Source: G965197675 sp965197675
GTDB lineage: Bacteria > Chloroflexota > Dehalococcoidia > Plut-88900
NCBI GenBank assembly: GCA_965197675.1
Contig: OZ240221.1
Span: forward strand, 2,294,001 to 2,358,000
Direction: 5' to 3'
Length of the DNA stretch: 64,000 bases
Position 1 is the stretch's first letter; each line of letters opens with the position of its first letter. The position numbers and the translations under genes are program-made. Under the pieces are notes generated by a model. It was given only the letters and a program-made list of their open reading frames with translations, was not told where the DNA came from and did no database searches. This document shows, one piece after another, positions 18,143-27,088 of this stretch.

Positions 18143-19017
18143 ACCGCATCCTGGAAGCCCCATCACGACCGCGATTTCTCAGGTTGCCGCGCGTTGGTGT
18201 CATCAAAGGCTCTCTGATGGGGGTAGCGATTCTTGTCCTCGTCTCCTGGTCATACATCCTGGTTCAGGACGAGAGTGGGGTGGGCGCTCTACTTGACCCT
18301 GAAGCGTGGCTAGACGGCTTTGGATTCGTGGGTGACCTGCTGGGCATTGGAGAAGATGGAACTCCTGCCTTCTTCCAATGGGACTCCTGGGTGGAGGCAG
18401 GGAGGTTGGCCTACAAGACCCTGGCCATGAGCATACTGGCGGCGGTATTTGCCGGAATGGCGGTACTGCTAACATTCTTGCCAGGGGCCAGAAACGTAGC
18501 CTTTGGAGAGCTGAGCTCTGCCCATCCTCTACTCAGGTACACCCTATTTTTCCTAGTCAGAGGTCTCTTCATCTTCTCACGAGCAGTGCCGGAGCTGATA
18601 TGGGCCATGATAATCATCTTCGTCCTATCACCGGGTATTCTCCCAGGCGCAGTGGCGCTGGCCATTCACAACTACGGTATTCTGGGTAAGCTCTGCGCAG
18701 AGGTGGTGGAGGATCTGGACCATCGCCCCGCCAGAGCTTTACGCTCGACTGGGGCAGGCAATTTCCAGATGCTGTTCTATGGCGTCCTTCCTCAGGTAAT
18801 GCCCCAGTTCACCACTTACCTGCTCTACAGGTGGGAAGTGATCATCCGCACGACGATTATCGTTGGGCTTGTTAGCGCTGGTGGTCTGGGCAGGGAATTC
18901 CGACTGAGCATGAGCTTCTTCCACTATACTGATGTCGCTCTACTGCTCTTCTGGTATGTACTGCTGGTGCTGACGGTGGACTTGATCAGCGCTTGGTTGC
19001 GGCGCCTGGCGAAGTAG
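18139..19017 (+). CDS. ABC transporter permease 2 (PhnE-like)
   Basis: 292 residues from GTG 18139. This start is preferred over GTG 18106 because AGGAGG lies nine bases upstream and the start overlaps the previous stop as GTGA. The EAA-type loop DHRPARALRSTGAGNFQMLF, the VRGLFIFSRAVPELIWAMII helix and about six hydrophobic segments define a second PhnE-type permease, so the importer probably has a heterodimeric channel. It is the last gene of the transporter unit and converges with hflX, 12 bases away. Confidence 0.88.
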   Translation: MNRILEAPSRPRFLRLPRVGVIKGSLMGVAILVLVSWSYILVQDESGVGALLDPEAWLDGFGFVGDLLGIGEDGTPAFFQWDSWVEAGRLAYKTLAMSILAAVFAGMAVLLTFLPGARNVAFGELSSAHPLLRYTLFFLVRGLFIFSRAVPELIWAMIIIFVLSPGILPGAVALAIHNYGILGKLCAEVVEDLDHRPARALRSTGAGNFQMLFYGVLPQVMPQFTTYLLYRWEVIIRTTIIVGLVSAGGLGREFRLSMSFFHYTDVALLLFWYVLLVLTVDLISAWLRRLAK

Positions 19018-19028
19018 AAGCAGGCCCC

Positions 19029-20132
19029 CTAGACTCGCTCCACAACAGCGCCCACCTCGGCTAGTTTCTCCACCATCTTGGAACAGAGAGTATCCAGACC
19101 CCATCCGTGCAACGCCGAGATACCCACCACGTCGCCCCTTAGCCGAATCTCCTCTAGGGCGTCCAGGGTTGGCGGCCGACCATCTCCCGACTTGAACCCG
19201 TCCTGTGGTAACAGGTCCGTCTTGTTAAATACAATCACAATAGGCTTGGTAGATACCTCTAAGCTCTCCAGAATCTTCTCCACTTCGCGCACTTGTTCCG
19301 AGGCGTTGGGATGGGTAGCATCCACCATGTGGAGCAGAAGGTCGGCGTCAGATAGCTCTTCCAAAGTGGCGCGGAAGGCCGCTATCAATATGGGAGGCAG
19401 TTTCTGAATAAATCCCACCGTATCGGTCAAAAGCACCTCGGTACCCAGTCCCAGAGACAACCGTCGGGTGACGGGGTCCAGGGTTGCAAAGGGTTTGTTT
19501 TCGGCTAGGACGTTGGCGTTGGTGAGGTGATTCAACAGAGTGCTTTTACCTGAGTTTGTGTAACCTACCAAGGCTACGACTATGCTGCCTCTCCGTTTTC
19601 GGTCCGTCCTGTAAAGGCTCCGGTGTTTCCTGATAGCTTCAATCTGTTGCTTGAGACGGTGGATTTTGTTTCTTATCAGCCGTCGGTCTGTCTCCAACTG
19701 AGATTCCCCGGGGCCTCTTGTGCCGATGCCGCCACCCAACCTCTCCAGGTGGCTCCATTGGCCAGCCAATCGGGGAAGTAGGTATTCGTGCTGGGCCAGC
19801 TCTACCTGCAACCTGCCCTCCCGGGTTCGCGCCCTACGACCGAATACATCCAATATAAGCGCCGTACGGTCGATTATCTTGACCTTGAGTGCGCTCTCCA
19901 AAGTCCTCTGCTGAGAAGGTGAAAGCTCGTCATCGGCTATGACGACATCGTAGGGAACGGCACTCTTCAGCTGTTTTAGCTCTTCCAGCTTCCCCTTGCC
20001 AAGATAGGAGGGGCTAGGTCGGTCCAAGTGTTGGGTTAGAGTTCCAACTACCTCGGCACCCACGCTTCGGGCTAGCTGTCCCAACTCTTCTAGGGAGTCT
20101 TCCAGGGCCCAAAACCTGTTAGACCTTCTCAC
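19029..20132 (-). CDS. hflX: GTPase HflX
   Basis: HflX is a ribosome-associated GTPase that splits stalled or heat-stressed 70S ribosomes. GKGKLEELK, the long helical linker with GGGIGTRGPGESQLETDRR, P-loop GYTNSGKS, G3 DTVGFIQKLP and G4 NKTD are all present. The first canonical start, GTG 20132, cuts into a conserved segment: the open frame upstream encodes PPPERALLTGVSV, and ERALLVGV-type sequence is the normal HflX N-terminus. No ATG, GTG or TTG exists between the upstream stop near 20255 and 20132. An AGGAGG sits five bases before an ATC codon at 20193-20195 in frame, a possible non-canonical start. It is the last gene of the minus-strand run. Confidence 0.9.
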   Translation of the reverse strand: MRRSNRFWALEDSLEELGQLARSVGAEVVGTLTQHLDRPSPSYLGKGKLEELKQLKSAVPYDVVIADDELSPSQQRTLESALKVKIIDRTALILDVFGRRARTREGRLQVELAQHEYLLPRLAGQWSHLERLGGGIGTRGPGESQLETDRRLIRNKIHRLKQQIEAIRKHRSLYRTDRKRRGSIVVALVGYTNSGKSTLLNHLTNANVLAENKPFATLDPVTRRLSLGLGTEVLLTDTVGFIQKLPPILIAAFRATLEELSDADLLLHMVDATHPNASEQVREVEKILESLEVSTKPIVIVFNKTDLLPQDGFKSGDGRPPTLDALEEIRLRGDVVGISALHGWGLDTLCSKMVEKLAEVGAVVERV

Positions 20133-20221
20133 GGAAACCCCTGTGAGGAGAGCTCTTTCCGGTGGAGGATATGTAGAGGAAGTATACCGAGTGATAGATG
20201 CCTCCTGATCTCGCGCGTCTA

Positions 20222-21382
20222 TTAAGAGGACAGGGATGCGATACGGTCAATGGCTTCGTCTATCCTGTTGTCGGGCGCGGTCAAGGAGAGGCGTATGTAG
20301 CCCTCGCCCTGCTCTCCGTAGCCTACTCCCGGGGTGACCACCACAGACACCTGGTCCAGCAGCTTGGTCGCGTACTCGACGGAGGTGTAGCCTTCGGGTA
20401 CTCTAGCCCACAGATAGAAGCTGGCCTTGGGCGGCTGCACTCTAAGGCCCAGCCTGGCCAAGCCCTGCACCAACCGGTCTCGCCTCTGCTGATAGATGGC
20501 CGCGTTTTCCTGCACGCAGTCCTGAGGGCCTTCCAGCGCCTCGATGGCCGCGTACTGAATAGCCTGGGGTATGCCAGAATCAAGGTTAGACTTGACCGTG
20601 TTAAGAGCGTTTATCAGCTCCGCGTTGCCTACGGCCATCCCTATTCTCCACCCAGTCATGTTGTAGGTCTTGGAGAGAGAATGGAACTCTATACCCACTT
20701 CTCTAGCTCCCTCGGCCTCCAAGAAGCTGGCTGGCCTGTATCCATCGAAAGTGATCTCACTGTACGGTGCATCGTTGCACACCGCCAGATCGTGTTTTCT
20801 AGCGAACTCGACCACCCTGTTATAGAAGTCCAACTCCGCCACGGCGCCCGTGGGATTGTTGGGGTAGTTGATCCAGAGGACTTTGGCTCTATCGAGGACG
20901 TGGCCAGGTATGTCTTCCAGCTCGGGAAGGAAGCCGTTCTCTTCCAACAGAGGCACAGAGTAGTTCTCTCCCCCGGCAAAGAGGGTACCCATAGCATAAA
21001 CGGGGTATGCTGGGTCGGGGACCAGCGCCACGTCATCCGCATCTATCAAGGCAAGGGCAACGTGACCTATGCCCTCCTTGGAGCCTATCAGAGATACGAC
21101 CTCCTTAGCCGGGTCAAGCTCAACACCAAACCGTCTCTTGTACCATCGGGCCACAGCCTGTCGAAACTCAGCAAGACCGTTGGTCTCCGGATAGCGATGG
21201 TTGGCCGAAACCTGGGCCTCTCTCACAAGCCGGTCTAGGATATGGGGCGGGGTGGGAAGGTCGGGATCGCCGACGGCGAAGCTAATGACATCCTCACCTT
21301 TCCCTCTCTTCTCCGCGATCTTCTTATTGATCTCTACGAACAGGTAGGGAGGCACCGCCTCCAGACGTTTGGCAGTTCTCAA
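20222..21382 (-). CDS. dapL: LL-diaminopimelate aminotransferase (DapL-type)
   Basis: 386 residues, class I PLP aminotransferase. RLEAVPPYLFVEINKKI, YPNNPTGA, the PLP-lysine region FHSLSKTYNMTGWRIGMAVG and YIRLSLTAP near the C-terminus fit DapL, which makes LL-diaminopimelate from tetrahydrodipicolinate in one step for lysine and peptidoglycan. The TTG start at 21382 touches the stop of dapF and has GGAGGAG upstream, so translation is coupled. Placement beside diaminopimelate epimerase supports the assignment over other aminotransferases. Confidence 0.9.
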   Translation of the reverse strand: MRTAKRLEAVPPYLFVEINKKIAEKRGKGEDVISFAVGDPDLPTPPHILDRLVREAQVSANHRYPETNGLAEFRQAVARWYKRRFGVELDPAKEVVSLIGSKEGIGHVALALIDADDVALVPDPAYPVYAMGTLFAGGENYSVPLLEENGFLPELEDIPGHVLDRAKVLWINYPNNPTGAVAELDFYNRVVEFARKHDLAVCNDAPYSEITFDGYRPASFLEAEGAREVGIEFHSLSKTYNMTGWRIGMAVGNAELINALNTVKSNLDSGIPQAIQYAAIEALEGPQDCVQENAAIYQQRRDRLVQGLARLGLRVQPPKASFYLWARVPEGYTSVEYATKLLDQVSVVVTPGVGYGEQGEGYIRLSLTAPDNRIDEAIDRIASLSS

Positions 21383-22228
21383 CTAGTTCTCCTCCCACTC
21401 GCCAGTGAACACGTATTCGGCAGGCCCAGAGAGGTATACTTCACTCTTCCCATCCCATTCGATGGTCAAGGTGCCTCCCACCAGGTCTACCTGCAACGGA
21501 CTGTCGGATATGTCATGAAGACGACCTGCGACTGTAACTGCACAGGCGCCAGTACCGCATGCGAGGGTCTCGCCTGCTCCCCGCTCCCACACCCTGACCT
21601 TGGCATGAGAGCGGTCAATGATGTTAGCTATCTCGAAATTGACTCGTTGAGGGAAAAGGGGGTGGTGCTCGACTCTGGGTCCCACCTCAAAAAGAGGGAA
21701 CTGGTCGACGGGATCGTCGATAAAGCAGACGGCATGGGGATTGCCCATGGATACACAGCTTACCTTGAGCGACATGCCGTCAACGGAAATGGGGTATCCC
21801 TTCACCACGTCGACCCCGTCAGGAAGGACGATAGGTATCTCGTCGGGTTTAAGACGGGGCGGACCCATCGACGCTCGAATTGACTTTACGGAACCGTTGT
21901 CACTGGATGTCGTGACCGTCCCCACCCCACCCAGCGTCTCTATCTCGACCTGGGTGGAATCAGGAGCCACCAAATCCTTCTCGACCAAGTACTTGGCAAA
22001 CATCCGTATGCCGTTTCCACAGGCCTCGGCCTCTGAGCCGTCGGGATTGAAAATCCTCATGCGATAATCGGCTGTACTGGAGGGGCAAATCAACAGGATG
22101 CCATCAGAACCGACGCCAAAGTGACGATCGCACATGGCCACTGCCACTTTGGGCCAGTCTCGCTCCATCCCTCGAGCATCTATGAGGATGTAATCGTTAC
22201 CTATGCCCTGCATCTTTGTAAACTTCAT
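21383..22228 (-). CDS. dapF: Diaminopimelate epimerase
   Basis: 281 residues. The two catalytic cysteines lie in EACGNGIRMF and LACGTGACAV, and the N-terminal KMQGIGNDYILID is typical. It converts LL- to meso-diaminopimelate for lysine and the cell wall. Directly followed by dapL without a gap and preceded by miaA six bases away, within an operon-like run. Confidence 0.95.
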   Translation of the reverse strand: MKFTKMQGIGNDYILIDARGMERDWPKVAVAMCDRHFGVGSDGILLICPSSTADYRMRIFNPDGSEAEACGNGIRMFAKYLVEKDLVAPDSTQVEIETLGGVGTVTTSSDNGSVKSIRASMGPPRLKPDEIPIVLPDGVDVVKGYPISVDGMSLKVSCVSMGNPHAVCFIDDPVDQFPLFEVGPRVEHHPLFPQRVNFEIANIIDRSHAKVRVWERGAGETLACGTGACAVTVAGRLHDISDSPLQVDLVGGTLTIEWDGKSEVYLSGPAEYVFTGEWEEN

Positions 22229-22234
22229 TTACCT

Positions 22235-23188
22235 TTATCCATAGCCCTGAGTAGTTGTCACTTCCCATCGACTGTCGTCACAGAACACTCTGACTTGACT
22301 CAACACGGGTTCGAGAGCGTCTTCGGTAATATTGTGCCAGGAAATGCGTCGGTCACTGGACTTGAACCAGGTGCCCTGATGCCTGGCCAGACGATGGGTC
22401 TCGTGCTTGGTCTGTCGTATGGCCTCCTCCAAGGATAGCTGTCCTTTCAAGTACATGCCTATCTGTTTATAACCCACACTGGACATGGATGGCAAGTCGA
22501 ACGTATATCCCCTGTTCAGCAAGTCTCGCACTTCATTGACCAGACCGCCCGATATCATATCGTCGACCCTGCTATCGATCCTGGAGTACAGCGCTTCTCT
22601 GGGCGCCGTGAGGCCGACGATGAGGGAGGAACGGCTCACTCCATTCTTGCTCACCAACTGGGAGAAGGGAGTCCCTGATTTGATGAACACCTCCAGAGCC
22701 CTGATGACACGCCGTATATTGTTCGGATCGATGGAATCGGCAGCTGCTGAGTCCACTTCTCTCAGACGATCATGTAGAGAGTGAGAGCCTCTGAGTCTCG
22801 CTTCCATCTCCAGCTCATTCCTCAGCTTATCATCTGGAGGGACGTGGGGAATTTTCAGGCCTTCTATCAGGCCCCAGACATAGAGTCCGCTGCCTCCTAC
22901 CAGGTATGGTACTTTTCCTCTACCGTGGATATCATCGATGATTTCTGTTGCTTTCTCCAGATAGAGGGCGAGATTGAAAGACTCGTCCGGATCTAAAATG
23001 TCGATGAGATGGTGAGGTACACGTTCCATCTCTCCAGGAGAGGGTTTGGCGGTGCCGATGTCCATGTAACGGTAGACTTGACGGCTGTCGGCGTTGACCA
23101 CCTCGCCATCTGTAGCTCGCGCCAACTCCACGGCGAGCCGGCTCTTGCCGGTAGCGGTAGCGCCCACAATCGCGATGATTCCATTCAT
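22235..23188 (-). CDS. miaA: tRNA dimethylallyltransferase MiaA
   Basis: 317 residues. P-loop GATATGKS, the substrate segment NADSRQVYRYMDIGTAKP and DILDPDESFN are standard MiaA motifs. The enzyme adds a dimethylallyl group to A37 of tRNAs that read codons starting with U. It lies two bases after tpiA and six before dapF, same strand. Confidence 0.95.
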   Translation of the reverse strand: MNGIIAIVGATATGKSRLAVELARATDGEVVNADSRQVYRYMDIGTAKPSPGEMERVPHHLIDILDPDESFNLALYLEKATEIIDDIHGRGKVPYLVGGSGLYVWGLIEGLKIPHVPPDDKLRNELEMEARLRGSHSLHDRLREVDSAAADSIDPNNIRRVIRALEVFIKSGTPFSQLVSKNGVSRSSLIVGLTAPREALYSRIDSRVDDMISGGLVNEVRDLLNRGYTFDLPSMSSVGYKQIGMYLKGQLSLEEAIRQTKHETHRLARHQGTWFKSSDRRISWHNITEDALEPVLSQVRVFCDDSRWEVTTTQGYG

Positions 23189-23190
23189 GT

Positions 23191-23952
23191 TCAGCTCTTC
23201 TTGATCTGAGCGGAGCTTCTGACTATCTCAGTAAAATCATCAAGCTTGAGGCTTGCTCCACCCACCAGGGCGCCGTCGATCTCCGGCTCGCTCATGAACT
23301 CACGGATATTCTCTGAAGTGACGCTCCCACCATACAAGATGCAGGTATCCATGGCTGCCTGAACTCCCAGCACACCCCCCAGGGTCTCCCGCAGCATTCC
23401 AATGGTCTGATTGGCGTCTTTGCCCGTGGCCGGTCGTCCGGTGCCAATGGCCCAAACGGGCTCGTAGGCTACTGCCAGGCCCGGCGTATCTTCCACGCCG
23501 TCCAGCCCAAGAGTTACCTGTCGAACCAGTACCTCCCTCGTCTTCCCCCCTTCCAACTCCTTGAGGGTCTCTCCCACACAGAGGATCGGTTTCAGGCCGC
23601 TGTTTTTCGCCGCCTTCACCTTCTGGTTGACTAGCTGATCGTCTTCACCCAGTATGTGCCGGCGCTCCGAGTGACCCAGGATCACGTATTCGCACAAATC
23701 TCGAAGCATGAGCGGAGACACCTCCCCTGTGAAGGCTCCCTTTTCCCTAAAGTACATGTTTTGTGCGCCAAGCTTGAGAGACGATCCCTTGATAGCCTCT
23801 TTCACCGTAGCTAATGATATAAAAGGAGGGCACAGTACTTTTTCTATCCCATCTATGGCGTTGATGCCCCGGAGCAGAGCAAATGCCAACTGACGCGCCT
23901 CGGCTATAGTAGTATTCATCTTCCAGTTGCCGGCTACCAGGGGTGTACGCAT
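23191..23952 (-). CDS. tpiA: Triosephosphate isomerase
   Basis: 253 residues, close to the usual length. GNWKMN (catalytic Lys), ILGHSERR (His) and AYEPVWAIGTG (Glu) are intact. It interconverts dihydroxyacetone phosphate and glyceraldehyde 3-phosphate. It sits between apgM and miaA with gaps of nine and two bases, part of a glycolytic set lacking gap. Confidence 0.95.
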   Translation of the reverse strand: MRTPLVAGNWKMNTTIAEARQLAFALLRGINAIDGIEKVLCPPFISLATVKEAIKGSSLKLGAQNMYFREKGAFTGEVSPLMLRDLCEYVILGHSERRHILGEDDQLVNQKVKAAKNSGLKPILCVGETLKELEGGKTREVLVRQVTLGLDGVEDTPGLAVAYEPVWAIGTGRPATGKDANQTIGMLRETLGGVLGVQAAMDTCILYGGSVTSENIREFMSEPEIDGALVGGASLKLDDFTEIVRSSAQIKKS

Positions 23953-23961
23953 GTGGTAGTT

Positions 23962-25167
23962 CTAAGCTCCAAATTTGTTCAGTCGCAGGGAGTTGGCAAG
24001 AACGAGAGGCATTATGTCAACAGATGGAAATCTCCCCAAGACACCTTCAGCACATTCTTTTTCGTTGAACCGTTCAACACGGTCGGTCCGTCCCCATCGA
24101 GATCTGAGCAAGAACGGTACCGGATGCCAGCTATGGCTCACCAGGACAGCAGGGGTCGAGTGGTCGCCAGCCACTACGAACACATCCGGATTCAGATCGA
24201 TGAGCCGAGAGATGGGGGCATCCACTTCTTCCAACGCGCGAACCTTCGCTTCGAAGTTGCCATCCTCTCCTGCCGTATCTGCGTCTTTGAAGTGGATGAA
24301 GAAGAAGTCGAAATCGTTATAGCGCTTGATCAGGGTATCCACCTCTTCCTCGAAAGTGACCCCCGTCTCCAGGCAAACCATACCCAGCAGACGAGCAATC
24401 CCCTTATACATGGGATAGGTGGCTATGGCGGCGGGGCTCAGATCATAGATATCACCCATTGAAGGCAGACTGGGGAGCTTGGAGAAGCCCCGAAGCATAA
24501 TCATATTCGCCTTGTCCCTATCACCTAAAACTCGTCGGGATTTCTCTATGAACTCGTTTGCAATGTCAGCAGTAGGTTGGGCCTCTGGAATCAGGGGCTT
24601 AACAGGAGGCACTGGCATGCCTGCACCTTGCGCGTCCGTATCTGTGAGTTCTTCATTCAAACCATTGCCGTGGAAGACGATGGCAAACCGATGGTCTTTC
24701 ACCGGATGGACCTCCGCCTCCGCGCCCGATACTCGAATTTCGTTCAATTGCCGGCATAGTACGCTGCTCTCCTCGGTGGGTATCCTCCCTGCTCGCCTAT
24801 CTGTGACACGGCCCTGATCATCCACGGTGCAGAAGTTTCCCCGGACCGCCAGATCATCTGTCCCAAGCTCCAGCCCTATCCCAGTGGCTTCCAGCACACC
24901 CCGTTTTATGAGGTTCTTCACCGGATCATATCCGAACAGACCTAAATGGCCGGGCCCACTGCCGGGGGTTATCCCAGCGCCGACAGGAACAGTCAGCCCG
25001 CACATAGACTCAGAGGCCAGCCTGTCCAGATTGGGAGTGTGAGCCGTCTCCAACTCCGACTCTCCCGTATCTGGATGGGGAAGGCCGCCCAGGCCATCGA
25101 TTACCAGGAATATTATCTTGGAGGGGCTGGAGTGGGATAGCTCCTCGATCAGCGCTTGTTGACTCAT
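23962..25167 (-). CDS. apgM: 2,3-bisphosphoglycerate-independent phosphoglycerate mutase, archaeal type
   Basis: 401 residues. IIFLVIDGLGGLP (metal Asp), ITPGSGPGHLGLFGYDP (catalytic Ser), AVRGNFCTVD, FFIHFKDADTAGEDG and VAGDHSTPAVLVSHSWHP give the complete metal and phosphate site of ApgM. It interconverts 3- and 2-phosphoglycerate and fits its place between pgk and tpiA. This is the typical copy; compare the divergent homologue at 11983-13320. Confidence 0.93.
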   Translation of the reverse strand: MSQQALIEELSHSSPSKIIFLVIDGLGGLPHPDTGESELETAHTPNLDRLASESMCGLTVPVGAGITPGSGPGHLGLFGYDPVKNLIKRGVLEATGIGLELGTDDLAVRGNFCTVDDQGRVTDRRAGRIPTEESSVLCRQLNEIRVSGAEAEVHPVKDHRFAIVFHGNGLNEELTDTDAQGAGMPVPPVKPLIPEAQPTADIANEFIEKSRRVLGDRDKANMIMLRGFSKLPSLPSMGDIYDLSPAAIATYPMYKGIARLLGMVCLETGVTFEEEVDTLIKRYNDFDFFFIHFKDADTAGEDGNFEAKVRALEEVDAPISRLIDLNPDVFVVAGDHSTPAVLVSHSWHPVPFLLRSRWGRTDRVERFNEKECAEGVLGRFPSVDIMPLVLANSLRLNKFGA

Positions 25168-25179
25168 CGATCCATTATC

Positions 25180-26367
25180 TCATTTGTCCAGGAGGGCCGC
25201 CACGCCGGGTAGAGTCTTACCCTCTAAAAACTCCAGGGAGGCGCCCCCTCCAGTAGAAACGTGATCCATCATCTCAGTCATGCCGAGGGAATGCGCCACT
25301 TCAGCAGTGGACCCGCCCCCTACGACTGTCGTCGCATCCAGCCGACTTAAGACTTCGGCCATGCGCCGTGTGCCCTCTGCAAACGCGGGGAACTCCCACA
25401 CGCCCATGGGTCCGTTCCAAAAAACCGTCTTGCAGTTTCTAAGATGCTCCTCGAATAGCTGGGTAGTTCCTGGGCCGATGTCCATGATGTGCCCATCCGG
25501 AGGTATCTGGTCTATTGATACTGTCGTTGGTATGGCATCTACATCGAACTTGTCCCCGACAATCACATCCCTTGGTAAGACCAGAGAGACCCTCTTCTTT
25601 GACGCCTCACTCATGAGACCAGAGACGAAATCCAGGCTCTCCTCTTCCAGTAGAGACTGGCCCACCTCATAACCCTTGGATTTAAGGAAAGTCGCTGCCA
25701 TGCCTCCACCTATAAGCAGCACGTCTACCCTGCTCAGCAGGTTTTCCAGAACGGCCATCTTGTCGGCGATCTTGGCGCCTCCCAGCAACGCGCCGAAAGG
25801 TCTCGTTGGATTGGTGATCGTCAGGCTGAGGAACTCCAACTCCTTCTCCATGAGAAAGCCGGCCACGCCAGGCAGATATCGAGCAACCCCTACGGTGGAA
25901 GCGTGAGCACGATGCGCGGTTCCAAAAGCGTCGTTCACGTACACCTCGCCAAGCGAAGCTATATCCTTAGCAAAGTCGGGATCGTTGCCCTCCTCCTCTG
26001 GGTGGAATCTCAAGTTCTCCAGCAATAGGACTTCGCCTGATTTCAACTCCTTCGCTGCCTCTTCCACTTCCGGGCCGACACAGTCTGAGGCGATTTTCAC
26101 GTTTATGTCAAATAGATCGGCTAGTCTCTCACCGACCTGAGCCATGTTGAGGCCTTCAACTACCCTACCCTTGGGTCGACCCAGATGCGAGCAAAGAATG
26201 AGTCGTGCCTCCCTGTCGAGGAGATAACGAATAGTTGGTAAGGTGGCCCTGATTCGACTATCGTCGGTCATGAAACCGGTCCGAGGGTCTAAAGGAACGT
26301 TGAAATCCACTCGTGCCAGGACTCGCTTGCATTGAACATCTATGTCTTCCACTGTCTTCTTATTCAT
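25180..26367 (-). CDS. pgk: Phosphoglycerate kinase
   Basis: 395 residues. The N-terminal RVDFNVPLD, the SHLGRPKG substrate loop, LLGGAKIADKM and the C-terminal VVGGGSTAEV nucleotide loop are all present. It makes ATP and 3-phosphoglycerate from 1,3-bisphosphoglycerate. Same strand, 12 bases before apgM. Confidence 0.96.
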   Translation of the reverse strand: MNKKTVEDIDVQCKRVLARVDFNVPLDPRTGFMTDDSRIRATLPTIRYLLDREARLILCSHLGRPKGRVVEGLNMAQVGERLADLFDINVKIASDCVGPEVEEAAKELKSGEVLLLENLRFHPEEEGNDPDFAKDIASLGEVYVNDAFGTAHRAHASTVGVARYLPGVAGFLMEKELEFLSLTITNPTRPFGALLGGAKIADKMAVLENLLSRVDVLLIGGGMAATFLKSKGYEVGQSLLEEESLDFVSGLMSEASKKRVSLVLPRDVIVGDKFDVDAIPTTVSIDQIPPDGHIMDIGPGTTQLFEEHLRNCKTVFWNGPMGVWEFPAFAEGTRRMAEVLSRLDATTVVGGGSTAEVAHSLGMTEMMDHVSTGGGASLEFLEGKTLPGVAALLDK

Positions 26368-26370
26368 ATA

Positions 26371-27000
26371 CTACTGAGCGAGCATTATGGGCAACCCACA
26401 GGTTTGCTCGATTTCCTCTCGGGAAACTACTCCTTCTCTGAGTAGTACAGGTCTTTCTCTGGTCACGTCTACCACTGTGGATGGCATGTCGCCTGGACAC
26501 GGCCCCCCATCTATAACTATGTCTATCGTATCTCCTATCTGCGCCCGCACTATTTCCGGGGTGGTAGGATTGGCTCCTCCGCTTCCGTTGGCGCTGGTTC
26601 CAGTTATAGGCGCCCCCAGCTTTCGGACCAGCTCACGTGGGACTGGATGATTGGGCACGCGGACGGCTATCGTACCCGTTCCGGCAGTAATCAAGTCCGA
26701 AACACCTGGACGGCTTTCCAGCACCATGGTAAGAGCCCCAGGCCAGAAGCTTAGGGCAAGCAGCCGTGCAACGTCTGACGCGTGTTGGGCAACTCTGGTA
26801 AGGTCTCCAAACGAAGAAAGGAGAACAGGCATGGGTTTGTTGAGAGGGCGGCCTTTGGCTTCGTAGACCTTTTCTACCGCATCTTCTGAAAGGGCATTGG
26901 CGCCAAGCCCGTAGAGAGTATCTGTGGGATAGGCTACTAACCCACCACGTCTCAGTATCTTGACAGCTTTATCCAGGTCCGAGTTCACAAACTGGGGCAT
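26371..27000 (-). CDS. tsaC: L-threonylcarbamoyladenylate synthase (TsaC/Sua5/YrdC family)
   Basis: About 209 residues from ATG 27000. The open frame extends to 27135, but that extension has no family similarity, so the internal ATG is chosen. GGLVAYPTDTLYGLGANA, KGRPLNKPMPVLL, TGTIAVRVPNHPVP and the GTSANGSG segment are the YrdC-domain signature. It makes threonylcarbamoyl-AMP for t6A37 in tRNAs reading ANN codons. First gene of the run that continues into pgk (three bases), and head to head with guaA. Confidence 0.9.
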   Translation of the reverse strand: MPQFVNSDLDKAVKILRRGGLVAYPTDTLYGLGANALSEDAVEKVYEAKGRPLNKPMPVLLSSFGDLTRVAQHASDVARLLALSFWPGALTMVLESRPGVSDLITAGTGTIAVRVPNHPVPRELVRKLGAPITGTSANGSGGANPTTPEIVRAQIGDTIDIVIDGGPCPGDMPSTVVDVTRERPVLLREGVVSREEIEQTCGLPIMLAQ

Positions 27001-27088
27001 GTAAAGGCAATTCACAAAGGGAAGAACTAGCCTCGTATAACCTTGACTCAGTATATCATGGGTGATAATCTGAGGTCGAGGAGGGCCC

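Noticed and set aside
20198..21238. 346-codon plus-strand ORF
   Set aside because: It is the antisense shadow of dapL, whose motifs are unambiguous.
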